Source: JALZBL01 sp040004775 (GTDB lineage Bacteria > Actinomycetota > Actinomycetes > Mycobacteriales > Jatrophihabitantaceae). Taken from it: DNA of 10,086 nucleotides. Position numbers and translations under genes: made by a program. The DNA lies in NCBI GenBank assembly GCA_040004775.1, contig JBDUAD010000093.1:1-10086 (forward strand). The letters run 5' to 3'. Under the pieces are notes generated by a model that saw only the letters and a program-made list of their open reading frames with translations, was not told the DNA's origin and made no database searches. Of the stretch, positions 1-6,892 are shown piece after piece (positions within the stretch are counted from its first letter, which is position 1; each line of letters opens with the position of its first letter).

Positions 1-75
1 TCCGCCCGAATCGCGTCCGCCCGAATCGCCTCCGCCCGAGTCACCTCTCCCCGACGCGCCGCTGCCCGAAGTTCC
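1..75. repeat. 15-bp tandem repeat, five units decaying rightwards
   Basis: Units lie at 1-15, 16-30, 31-45, 46-60 and 61-75. The first two differ by one base (TCCGCCCGAATCGCG and TCCGCCCGAATCGCC), and later units diverge progressively. The period is a multiple of three, so on the minus strand the array encodes GDSGG-like pentapeptides without shifting frame. It probably continues left of the window, and copy number may vary between strains by slippage. Confidence 0.85.
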
Positions 76-135
76 CTCGACCGGCCAGGTCGGATCGACC
101 AGTTCCACGAACCGCTCGGCGGGTGGTTGCCTCAC
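1..135 (-). CDS. Uncharacterised protein, N-terminal 45 residues only (runs off the window), with (GDSGG)n repeats
   Basis: The gene reads leftwards from a GTG at 135, whose last two bases overlap the TGA stop of the preceding gene (GTGA, 4-base overlap), so translation is probably coupled. The visible part starts MRQPPAERFVELVDPTWPVE and then becomes a Gly/Ser/Asp linker of five-residue units close to GDSGG at residues 21-45. The frame is open to the edge of the window. A later in-frame GTG at 108 is a weaker alternative start. No family is recognisable from 45 residues. The repeats look like a flexible linker, not a folded domain. Position implies it belongs with the two upstream membrane-protein genes. 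Reality of the gene is supported by the coupled start and open frame only. Confidence 0.5.
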   Translation of the reverse strand, partial: MRQPPAERFVELVDPTWPVEGTSGSGASGRGDSGGGDSGGRDSGG

Positions 136-764
136 TGCTGCAGCCGGACGGCGGTGTCGTGTACCAGCGCCTCCATCGCGTCCGCCGGTATCGGCAGGGG
201 GCCGCGAACATCCACGACGACGGCCGTGCTGCACCCGGTGCCGCCGGCCGCCACCGCCCACACCACGGCCGGCCCCCGGGACGGGCGGTATGACGTCGCC
301 CCGGGAACCGCCACGCCGTCGCGGACGCAGCGCCCGGTCAGGGTGACCACGGTGCCGGTCTTCAGCCGGGACCGCACCCGGAAGGAAGTGATCACACCGG
401 TGAAGTCGCGCACACTGAAATCGTCGAACACCTGTCCGCCCGGGAAGTGGCGGTCCATGGCCACGCGGATGGATCCGGGAACGGGTGGATTGCTGCATTC
501 GTAGTCGTCCGGGCAGTCGCTGCCGGCCAACGGGCGTCCCGGCGCGTCCACGTGGACGGTGTGCTGGACCGTCACCGGCCGCGTTCGCACGCGAGCCCAG
601 CCCACGGCCAGGCCGGCCACCACCGCGGCCACGACGCACCAGACGATGAGCGCGGTCGGCACGCGTCGGCCCGGGCGCGGCGCGAGCTCGGTTGCGAGCT
701 CGGTCGCGGGCTCGGGCGCCAGCGCGGACCCGGCATCGGGAGCCACCGGCGGCGGGACGCTCAT
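132..764 (-). CDS. Uncharacterised single-pass membrane protein, four conserved cysteines (paralogue of the preceding gene)
   Basis: The product has 210 residues. Residues 1-36 form a Pro/Ala-rich, probably cytoplasmic tail containing an ATEL-ATEL duplication. A membrane helix spans about 37-58, with arginines before and after it. About 150 residues follow that are probably outside the membrane, with cysteines at 84, 90, 146 and 178 that could form two disulfides. The ATG at 764 overlaps the TGA of the upstream gene (ATGA), and its own stop overlaps the next GTG start, so it sits inside a tightly coupled cassette. Comparison with the upstream protein shows matching cysteine spacing (6 then 56 residues) and a shared C-terminal DAM(D/E) motif. 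I do not recognise a named family. No enzymatic motif is visible. A role at the cell surface is inferred only from topology. Confidence 0.75.
   Translation of the reverse strand: MSVPPPVAPDAGSALAPEPATELATELAPRPGRRVPTALIVWCVVAAVVAGLAVGWARVRTRPVTVQHTVHVDAPGRPLAGSDCPDDYECSNPPVPGSIRVAMDRHFPGGQVFDDFSVRDFTGVITSFRVRSRLKTGTVVTLTGRCVRDGVAVPGATSYRPSRGPAVVWAVAAGGTGCSTAVVVDVRGPLPIPADAMEALVHDTAVRLQQ
682..717. repeat. 12-bp tandem repeat (three units) inside a coding region
   Basis: Units GCGAGCTCGGTT (682-693), GCGAGCTCGGTC (694-705) and GCGGGCTCGGGC (706-717). On the minus strand they encode the ATEL-ATEL stretch in the N-terminal tail of the membrane protein at 132-764. The frame is kept, so this looks like in-frame slippage in a disordered segment. 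Confidence 0.7.
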
Positions 765-1486
765 TGGTCGGTCACCCGGATGAACGGGCTGGCCAGCACG
801 GTGTCCATGGCGTCCGGATCGGTTTGATAGGGCCGGCCGCTGGGGCCGAGTTGCTCACGGGAAGCACCCCAGGTCGTGCAGCCGTTCGGGTCGAAGCGCA
901 GGCCCTGCGTCTCGGCGAAACGGATGCGTCCCTCCCGGACCTCCTTGACCAGCCCGGCTCCGGACTCGTAGGTGTGGGGACCGTTGGGCACGCATTGGGC
1001 CACGATGCGCAGGACCGCCATCGGTTTGGGCGACGTCGCGACCAGGTCCCGGCGGTAGGTCGCCCCGCTCTTCAGGTCGAACGTCTCGTATCCGGAGACG
1101 GTCAGATTCGGGTGGATCTGCTCAAGAAAGTCCGCGGCCGCACCGGGCCAACGGACTCCACATTCGCGATCGACCGGACAGCCCAACGCGTTGACGCCCG
1201 ATGGCCGAGCCGGATCGACCACGGTTGCCGTCTGGACGTGGACGGCTCGGGTCGCGCCGACTCCGACGACGAACGCGCCGACGGCCAGCGCGGTGAGTGC
1301 CATCGCGGCGACCAGCACCACCCGAGCCGGGCGGGCCGCGGTGGACCACCACTGGTCGACGCGCCGCTCGAGGCCGGTCGGGCGCGGCTGGACGGACACC
1401 GCGTCGGCGAAGGCGACCTCGGGATCGGGCGCGGGAGCGGCACTGATGTCCACGACGACGAGCTCGCCGCGCTTATCGTGCCCCAT
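761..1486 (-). CDS. Uncharacterised single-pass membrane protein, four conserved cysteines
   Basis: From the ATG at 1486 the product has 241 residues. A 55-residue tail rich in Pro, Ala and acidic residues precedes a membrane helix at about 56-78. A probably external domain of about 160 residues follows, with cysteines at 103, 109, 165 and 203. The TGA stop overlaps the ATG of the next gene (ATGA). The start is uncertain: an in-frame TTG at 1522 would add 12 residues and lies 34 bases after the purD stop, while the ATG has only a weak upstream purine stretch. The gene follows purA-purD on the same strand without a visible terminator, so it may be read from the same transcript. The architecture is shared with the next gene, so the pair looks like a tandem duplication. 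I do not recognise a family, and nothing suggests a purine-related enzyme. Confidence 0.72.
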   Translation of the reverse strand: MGHDKRGELVVVDISAAPAPDPEVAFADAVSVQPRPTGLERRVDQWWSTAARPARVVLVAAMALTALAVGAFVVGVGATRAVHVQTATVVDPARPSGVNALGCPVDRECGVRWPGAAADFLEQIHPNLTVSGYETFDLKSGATYRRDLVATSPKPMAVLRIVAQCVPNGPHTYESGAGLVKEVREGRIRFAETQGLRFDPNGCTTWGASREQLGPSGRPYQTDPDAMDTVLASPFIRVTDQ

Positions 1487-1556
1487 CCCACCATGGTCCG
1501 CCCCGCCCGTGACGGCTGGCAACGCCGCCGGCCTGGACGCGGCGGCGACACGTGCC

Positions 1557-2822
1557 CTAGCCGGGGGACCTCGAGTCGGCGGAGACCGTCACTGCCGATC
1601 GCGCGGCCGCGTCGGCGATGTCGTGGCGGAAGTGGCCGCCGGCCAAGCCGACCTGACCCAGCAGCTCGTAGGCCCGGCGCCGGGCGTCGGGCAGGTCCGT
1701 TCCGACGGCGACCGCGGACAGCACCCGCCCGCCGGTCGAGCGGACCACGCCGGCCTCGTCGCGACGGGTGCCGGCGTGCAGGATGCCGACCCGGTCCGCG
1801 CCGGTCACCGCATCGCCGGTGCGCGGCGCTGCGGGGTACCCCTGGGCGGCCAACACCACGGTGACCGCAGCGCCGTCGGTCCAGCGCAGCGGCGCAACCG
1901 TGCCCAATCCTCGGGTGGCGGCGGCCCGCAGCAGCCCGGCCAACGGGGTTTCGAGCAGAGCAAGCACGACCTGGGTCTCCGGGTCACCGAAGCGGGCGTT
2001 GAACTCGACCACCCGCGGCCCGGCGGCGGTCAAGGCCAGCCCGATGTAGAGCAGTCCGGCGAACGGCGTGCCCCGGCGGGCCATCTCAGCCACCGTCGGG
2101 GCGGCCACCGTGGCCACCACATCGTCCACCGTCCCGGCCGGCAGCCACGGCAGCGGGGCGTAGGCCCCCATGCCCCCGGTGTTAGGACCGCGGTCGCCGT
2201 CGAAGGCGCGCTTGAAGTCCTGCGCCGGCAGCAATGGCACCACCGCTGAGCCGTCCGTGAGGCAGAACAGCGAGACCTCCGGCCCGTCGAGGTACTCCTC
2301 CACCAGCACCCGCCGGCTGCGGGCGGCGTGGGCCAGCGCCGCGTCCCGGTCGGTGGTGACGAGCACGCCCTTTCCGGCGGCCAACCCGTCGTCCTTGACC
2401 ACGTAGGGCGGACCGAAACGGTCCAGGGCCTCGGTCACCTCGTCGAGCGTGGTGCACACCGCGGCCCGGGCGGTCGGGACGTTGGCCGCGGTCATGACCT
2501 CCTTGGCAAAAGCCTTGCTGCCCTCGAGTGCGGCCGCGGCCGCGGACGGGCCGAAACAGTCGATGCCGGCGGCCCGCACCACGTCGGCCACGCCGGCGAC
2601 CAGTGGCGCCTCGGGTCCCACCACCACGAGGTCGGCGCCCAGCTCGACGGCCAGTGCGGTCACTGCGGCGGGGTCATCGGCCACCACTCCGCGCTGCTCG
2701 GCCACCGACGCGGTACCGGCGTTGCCCGGCGCGCAGACCAGTGAGGTCACGGCCGGGTCGTGGGCCAGCGCCAGGCACAACGCGTGCTCGCGGGCGCCCG
2801 ACCCGATCACGAGGACGCGCAT
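1557..2822 (-). CDS. purD: Phosphoribosylamine-glycine ligase (GAR synthetase)
   Basis: This enzyme joins 5-phosphoribosylamine and glycine using ATP to make GAR, the second step of de novo purine synthesis in the cytosol. The 421 residues match the usual family length. The N-terminal domain opens MRVLVIGSGAREHA and contains CAPGNAG (30-36) and GPEAPLVAG (69-77). The ATP-grasp part shows VVKDDGLAAGKGV (141-153), EEYLDGPEVS (175-184), KRAFDGDRGPNTGGMGAY (204-221) and EFNARFGDPETQ (273-284). The C-terminal GGHFRHDIADAA stretch differs slightly from the common FR(R/S)DIG form. The frame stays open 81 codons further upstream, but that extension lies over purA; the start at 2822 gives the canonical N-terminus. 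It starts 7 bases after the purA stop with no strong ribosome-binding site, which suggests translational coupling to purA. Confidence 0.97.
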   Translation of the reverse strand: MRVLVIGSGAREHALCLALAHDPAVTSLVCAPGNAGTASVAEQRGVVADDPAAVTALAVELGADLVVVGPEAPLVAGVADVVRAAGIDCFGPSAAAAALEGSKAFAKEVMTAANVPTARAAVCTTLDEVTEALDRFGPPYVVKDDGLAAGKGVLVTTDRDAALAHAARSRRVLVEEYLDGPEVSLFCLTDGSAVVPLLPAQDFKRAFDGDRGPNTGGMGAYAPLPWLPAGTVDDVVATVAAPTVAEMARRGTPFAGLLYIGLALTAAGPRVVEFNARFGDPETQVVLALLETPLAGLLRAAATRGLGTVAPLRWTDGAAVTVVLAAQGYPAAPRTGDAVTGADRVGILHAGTRRDEAGVVRSTGGRVLSAVAVGTDLPDARRRAYELLGQVGLAGGHFRHDIADAAARSAVTVSADSRSPG

Positions 2823-2829
2823 CGCCGGA

Positions 2830-4365
2830 CTACGGGCGCGCGCCGGCCACCGGCCGGTCGGCCGGCGCGGCCGGGGCACCGGACGCCGAATGGGGCGAGG
2901 CTCCGGCGTGAGGTGGCCCCACGGAGTCTGCGGCGGTGTGCGGACCGTCGGCCGGCATCCCGTCACGGTCGCTGGCGGCGTCTCCCGCGGGATCGGCACC
3001 CGGCCTCGCGCCAGCGTCGCGGCCGGGATCGTCGCCACGTGGTTCATCGCCAAGGCGATCGTCACTAAGTGGGTCGTCGCCGCCGAGCAGGTCGTGCACG
3101 CTGACGATCTCCTCGCGCCCGGCTCCCACCCCGATGGCCGATATCCGCACGCCGATCATCGCCTCGAGCGCGGCGGCGTAGTCGCGGGCCGCCGGTGGCA
3201 GGTCACCGAGTGTCCGCGCGCCGGAGATGTCCTCGCTCCAGCCCGGGAACGTCTCGTAGATCGGAACTGCCCGGCTGAATTCGGCCTGGGTCATCGGCAT
3301 CTCGTCGTGGTGGCGGCCGTCCACCTCGTAGGCCACGCAGACCGGCACCTCGTCCAGGCCGGTGAGCACGTCGAGCTTGGTCAGCACGAAATCGGTGACC
3401 CCGTTGACCCGGGCGGCGTACCGGGCGATGACCGCGTCGAACCACCCGCAGCGCCGCGGCCGGCCGGTGGTGGTGCCGTACTCGGCGCCGGCCTCGCGCA
3501 GTTCGTCGCCCTTGGCGTCCAGCAGCTCGGTCGGGAACGGTCCCTCGCCGACGCGCGTGGTGTAGGCCTTGACCACGCCGATCACCCGGTCGATCCGGGT
3601 CGGCGGAATGCCGCTGCCGGTGCAGGCGCCGCCAGCGGTCGCATTGGACGAGGTGACGAACGGGTAGGTGCCGTGGTCCACGTCGAGCAGGGTGGCCTGG
3701 CCGGCCTCGAGCACCACGGTGCGGCCCTCGTCGAGCAGGCGGGACAGGAGCAGCGAGGTGTCGGCGACCATCGGGCGCAACCGCTCGGCGTAGCCCAGCA
3801 GTTCCTCGATCACCGCCTCCTCGTCGGCGGCCTTGCGGTTGTAGACCTTGACCAGCACCTGGTTCTTCGTGGCCAGCGCGCCGGTGACCCGCTCGCGCAG
3901 ACCTTCGGCGTCGAAGAGGTCCTGGATGCGGATCCCCACGCGAGCCATCTTGTCGGCGTAGGTCGGGCCGATGCCGCGACCGGTGGTGCCGAGCTTGCGG
4001 CTGCCGAGGAACCGCTCGGTCACGAGGTCCAGGGTGCGGTTGTACGGCGGAACGACGTGAGCGGCCGCGCTGACCACCAGGCGGGAGGTGTCGACGCCGC
4101 GGGCACTGAGCCCGTCGAGTTCCTCGAACAGCACCGCAAGGTCGATCACCACCCCGTTGCCGATCACCGGTATGCAGCCGGGCGTGAGGATGCCGGAGGG
4201 CAGCAGGTGCAGCGCGTACTTCTCCCCGTCGATGACGATGGTGTGCCCGGCGTTGTTACCGCCGTTGAACTTGACCACCGCCTCGACCCGGGAGCCGAGC
4301 AGGTCGGTCGCCTTGCCCTTGCCTTCGTCGCCCCACTGGGCACCGACGAGCACGATCGCGGGCAT
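2830..4365 (-). CDS. purA: Adenylosuccinate synthetase with an 84-residue low-complexity C-terminal extension
   Basis: The enzyme uses GTP to join IMP and aspartate into adenylosuccinate, the first committed step from IMP to AMP. Residues 1-427 are a full canonical PurA: GDEGKGK at 12-18 with D13, GGNNAGHT ending in H41-T42 (catalytic His), TGRGIGPTYADK, TSSNATAGGACTGSG, VVKAYTTRVGEGPFPTE, RRCGWFDAV and DFVLTKLDVLTGL. Residues 428-511 add a disordered tail, first Asp/Gly/Arg-rich and then Pro/Ala-rich, which is unusual for the family (normally about 430 residues). The start is the ATG at 4365, preceded by GGGAG (4374-4378) with an 8-base spacer; a GTG at 4383 in the same frame lacks this. purD follows after 7 bases. 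The N-terminal enzyme call is secure; the extension may be a lineage feature with no catalytic role. Confidence 0.97.
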   Translation of the reverse strand: MPAIVLVGAQWGDEGKGKATDLLGSRVEAVVKFNGGNNAGHTIVIDGEKYALHLLPSGILTPGCIPVIGNGVVIDLAVLFEELDGLSARGVDTSRLVVSAAAHVVPPYNRTLDLVTERFLGSRKLGTTGRGIGPTYADKMARVGIRIQDLFDAEGLRERVTGALATKNQVLVKVYNRKAADEEAVIEELLGYAERLRPMVADTSLLLSRLLDEGRTVVLEAGQATLLDVDHGTYPFVTSSNATAGGACTGSGIPPTRIDRVIGVVKAYTTRVGEGPFPTELLDAKGDELREAGAEYGTTTGRPRRCGWFDAVIARYAARVNGVTDFVLTKLDVLTGLDEVPVCVAYEVDGRHHDEMPMTQAEFSRAVPIYETFPGWSEDISGARTLGDLPPAARDYAAALEAMIGVRISAIGVGAGREEIVSVHDLLGGDDPLSDDRLGDEPRGDDPGRDAGARPGADPAGDAASDRDGMPADGPHTAADSVGPPHAGASPHSASGAPAAPADRPVAGARP

Positions 4366-4452
4366 GGGCGACACTCCCGTCACTGGCGGTCTCGGCGAGC
4401 TGGCGCGCCGGCTGGTTGATCAGCGCGGTCCGACGGGGGAAGGGTAACCAAC

Positions 4453-5142
4453 GTGGACGTCCTGCTGCTCGGCCTCGGGGCGGTCGACCTCGGCCGGGCG
4501 AGCGCCGCGCTGGCGGCCGCCGGCGGACGGGTCGAGGCCCAATCGCTCCCGGCCCGGCCCGAACGCGTCGAGCTCAACGCGGTGCTGGAGCGCCGCGACG
4601 AGCGCCGGCTGGTGATCACCGCGGATACCGCGTCCCTGGCCGTGGTGCTGCGCCGGCTGCTGCGCCGGGGTGAGCTGGCCACCGCCGAAACCGCGGTGCT
4701 GCCGACCGTCGACGTGCCGTTCCTCGCCGGACACGGCGTGCCGACCGACCTCGCTCGTGCCGCGGTGGTCGCCCTGGCGGCGCCGTGCCGCACCGTCGGC
4801 GTGCTGAAGGACGACTCGGGGGACGTGGTGGTCGACTCCGCCGGGCTGCGCCCCGAAACCGGGCGGCGGGCGTGGGTGCGGGCCTACGTGGACGACGAGC
4901 GGTTGGCCGACGGGCCAGTGTCGTGGTTGCGGGTGCAACGCCCGGCCGGTGGTGGATTGCGCGCGACCGTGGCGGCCGGTCGGTTCGCCCGACCACGCAC
5001 GGTCGAGGGACGGGCGCTGCAGCTGGCCTGTGATCCCTGCCGGCTGTCCTCCGACGGCCGGGACCGCGAGCAGCCGCGGCGCCGCCGGACATGGTGGGAC
5101 GAGCCCGACCAGTGGCGGCTCGCGGTCGGGAACGCGCGCTAA
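4453..5142 (+). CDS. Diacylglycerol/lipid kinase-like protein, degenerate (catalytic glycine loop not seen)
   Basis: The product has 229 residues with no signal peptide or membrane helix. It starts at GTG 4453 after a strong purine tract, GGGGGAAGGG (4435-4444), 8 bases upstream. The N-terminal half alternates strand and helix (LLLGLGAV, then LVITADTASLAVVLRRLL at 53-70, AVLPTVDVPF at 81-90, GVPTDLARA at 95-103). This resembles the DAGK catalytic fold as found in proteins coded next to purA in other actinomycetes. The C-terminal RTWWDEPDQWRLAV (212-225) also resembles that group. However, the GGDGT nucleotide-binding motif expected near residues 55-60 is replaced by TADTA, so kinase activity is doubtful. 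It is divergent from purA with 87 bases between the start codons. Gene reality is strong; the family assignment rests on remembered pattern and is moderate. Confidence 0.6.
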   Translation: MDVLLLGLGAVDLGRASAALAAAGGRVEAQSLPARPERVELNAVLERRDERRLVITADTASLAVVLRRLLRRGELATAETAVLPTVDVPFLAGHGVPTDLARAAVVALAAPCRTVGVLKDDSGDVVVDSAGLRPETGRRAWVRAYVDDERLADGPVSWLRVQRPAGGGLRATVAAGRFARPRTVEGRALQLACDPCRLSSDGRDREQPRRRRTWWDEPDQWRLAVGNAR

Positions 5143-5149
5143 CCCGGAT

Positions 5150-6406
5150 TCAGCCGTCGATTGCCGCTGCTTGCGCCCGCGCCGCCCATTCATCGCGACG
5201 CCGGCGGCGGTGGCGCTGCTCGGGTTCGGCCGCTTCGCAGGCGAGCGCCCGTTCGGCCGCGGTCACGGCGTCGGCGTAGGCGCCGTCGCGCGCCAATAGC
5301 TCGGCCCGAACCGCCCACCACCGGGCGTCGTGCATCCGGACGCGGTCGAGCGCGTCGCGTCCCGCGGCCGGACCGTGCACCTCGGCTATAGCCACCACCC
5401 GGTTGAGCTCCACCGCGGCACTCGGGTACACCGATCGCAGCAGGTCGTACAGGCGCAGGATCTCGGCCCAGTCGGTGTCGGCGTAGGTCGGCGCGAGGGC
5501 GTGCTGGGCGGCCAGCGCCGCCTGCAGCTGGTAGGCGTCGGCGGTGCCGCCGGTGCGCCGCAGCGAGCGGTTGAGCAGTTCGATGCCCTCTGCGATCGCC
5601 GCCCGGTCCCACCGCGAGCGGTCCTGATCGGCCAGCAGCACCACCTCGCCGGCGGGGTCCGTGCGCGTGGCGCGCCGGGCCTCGGTCAGCAGCAGCGAGG
5701 CCAGGACGGCGGCGGGCGCGGCTTCGTCCGGCATCAGTTCGACCAGGCGGCGAGCCAACCGGATCGCTTCACGGCTAACCTCGACCTGGCCCAGCGCCGG
5801 TCCGGCCGCAGCGGTGTGTCCGGCGGTGTAAAGCGCGTGCACGACGGCGCACACCGCGAGCAACCGCTCCGGGAGGTCTTCGTCGGCGGGCACGCGGTAC
5901 GGGATGCCGGCCGCGGTGATTTTCGTGCGGGTCCGGGTCAGCCGCTTGGCCGTGGCCGCGGGCGTGGTGAGCAGGCAGGCCGCCACCTGCTCGACGCTCA
6001 GCCCGCACAGCACGCGCAGCGCCAGCGCCACCCGGGCCGGCAGGGACAGCGCGGGGTGGCAGCAGGTGAAGATCAGCCGCAGCTGGTCGTCGCGGACGGT
6101 CTGCGTGGACGGGCCATCGGGGCCGGACAGCTGCATCAGAGCCACCCCTTCCTGCTCCTTGCCGGCGCGGCGCTGCTCGCGGCGCAGCAGGTCGATCGCC
6201 CGATGGCGGGCGGTAACGGCCAGCCAGGCTCGCGGGTCGTGCGGTATCCCCGACACCGGCCAGGTCCGCAGCGCGGCCATCGTGGCTTCCTGCACGGCGT
6301 CCTCGGCCAGGCGGAGATCACCGACGGTCCGGGCGAGGGTGGCCAGGATGCGCGCCCCCTCGTCCCGGACCAGTTCGGCCAGGCGGTCGTCGACCCCGTC
6401 GGTCAC
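5150..6406 (-). CDS. ECF42-type RNA polymerase sigma factor with C-terminal extension
   Basis: The product has 418 residues, about twice the size of a minimal ECF sigma factor. Region 2 is at about 10-80 (LAEDAVQEATMAALRTWP, then PRAWLAVTARHRAIDLLRRE). Region 4 is at about 105-170 (DDQLRLIFTCCHPALSLPAR, GLSVEQVAACLLTTPAATAK, AAGIPYRVP). Residues 180-400 are the helical extension of this group, with LLAVCAVVHALYTAGHTA, LADQDRSRWDRAAI (258-271), QLQAALAAQHALA, YADTDWAEILRLYDLL and PSAAVELNRVVAIAE. ECF42 proteins have no classical anti-sigma factor and are coded beside DGPF/YciI proteins, as here. The GTG start at 6406 overlaps the TGA of the upstream YciI gene (GTGA); the frame extends 14 codons further, but this start gives coupling and the expected N-terminus. 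It converges on the lipid-kinase-like gene with 7 bases between the stops. Confidence 0.93.
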   Translation of the reverse strand: MTDGVDDRLAELVRDEGARILATLARTVGDLRLAEDAVQEATMAALRTWPVSGIPHDPRAWLAVTARHRAIDLLRREQRRAGKEQEGVALMQLSGPDGPSTQTVRDDQLRLIFTCCHPALSLPARVALALRVLCGLSVEQVAACLLTTPAATAKRLTRTRTKITAAGIPYRVPADEDLPERLLAVCAVVHALYTAGHTAAAGPALGQVEVSREAIRLARRLVELMPDEAAPAAVLASLLLTEARRATRTDPAGEVVLLADQDRSRWDRAAIAEGIELLNRSLRRTGGTADAYQLQAALAAQHALAPTYADTDWAEILRLYDLLRSVYPSAAVELNRVVAIAEVHGPAAGRDALDRVRMHDARWWAVRAELLARDGAYADAVTAAERALACEAAEPEQRHRRRRRDEWAARAQAAAIDG

Positions 6407-6750
6407 CCGAAGGTGAGCACCGGGCGCACCTCGACCGCGCCGTCCCACGCGGCCGGGATCTCCGCGGCCAGCTTGATCGCGGCGTCGAGGTCCGAGGCCT
6501 CGAGCAGGTAGAAGCCGGTCAGGGCCTCCTTGGTCTCGGCGTACGGGCCGTCGGTGGTGACGATGTCCCCGCCGCGCGCGCCCTTGACCCGCACCACCGT
6601 GGCGGTGGTCGTCGGGTGCAGGGCGGCGCCGCCGGTGACCGCGTCACCGGCGATCTCGGTGAAGCGGTTGTAGCCCTCCATCGAGTCGACGTACTCGGGA
6701 GCCGACCAGTCGACGTCGGCGCTGTAGATAAGGGCGGCGTACTGGGTCAT
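6403..6750 (-). CDS. DGPF/YciI-family protein, partner of the ECF42 sigma factor
   Basis: The product has 115 residues of the YCII-related (DGPF) family: a small ferredoxin-like alpha/beta fold, cytosolic, of unproven biochemical function. The family motif appears as TDGPYAETKEALTGFYLLEA (66-85), with Tyr where the name motif has Phe. The C-terminal VEVRPV (107-112) is also typical. The start is the ATG at 6750, preceded by a perfect GGAGG (6756-6760) with a 5-base spacer; the frame continues upstream for 36 codons but without family similarity. The gene is translationally coupled to the sigma factor through the GTGA overlap. Members of this family often occur next to ECF41/42-type sigma genes and are likely targets or partners of that regulator; the role here is inferred from context. 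Confidence 0.93.
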   Translation of the reverse strand: MTQYAALIYSADVDWSAPEYVDSMEGYNRFTEIAGDAVTGGAALHPTTTATVVRVKGARGGDIVTTDGPYAETKEALTGFYLLEASDLDAAIKLAAEIPAAWDGAVEVRPVLTFG

Positions 6751-6805
6751 GAGGTCCTCCACGCGGTCGCGGTCCGGGGGCTCGTCCCCCCGATCCCACC
6801 ACCAG

Positions 6806-6833
6806 GACGAACGGGAGTACACCCACGAGGACA
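6806..6833 (-). promoter_or_regulatory. Candidate autoregulatory ECF promoter for the YciI-sigma cassette
   Basis: On the minus strand, upstream of the YciI ATG, TGTCCT (6833-6828) and CGTC (6809-6806) are separated by 18 bases. ECF41/42 factors are reported to use a TGTC-type -35 and a CGTC/CGA-type -10 before their own operon. The spacing is slightly long and the -35 matches only in its first four bases, so this is a weak match chosen by eye in the 142-base gap between this gene and DUF3151. Confidence 0.22.
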
Positions 6834-6892
6834 TCCGGGCCAACGAATCGGCCCTCACTTCCGTCGGGCCTCAATCTCAGCCTGCCCTGGAT

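Noticed and set aside
1510..1530. Hairpin between purD and the next gene as a terminator
   Set aside because: The GC-rich stem is short and bulged, has no T-run, and could form by chance at this base composition.
692..1864. A 390-codon plus-strand open frame over the membrane-protein genes and the purD end
   Set aside because: Arg/Gly/Pro-rich shadow composition. It crosses gene boundaries of a coupled minus-strand cassette that has helices and a conserved cysteine pattern.
2449..4419. A 656-codon open frame on the plus strand opposite purA and purD
   Set aside because: It is the antisense shadow expected from GC-rich third positions. Its protein shows no domain, and the opposite strand encodes canonical PurA and PurD.
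4366..4452. Promoters in the purA/lipid-kinase-like divergent gap
   Set aside because: TACCCT (minus strand, 4446-4441) fits TANNNT, but no -35 is found at the right distance, and no plus-strand pair was convincing.
5330..6511. A 393-codon plus-strand open frame opposite the sigma factor
   Set aside because: Antisense shadow: the minus strand carries clear sigma region 2 and 4 motifs, while this frame shows low-complexity Gly/Gln/Arg content.
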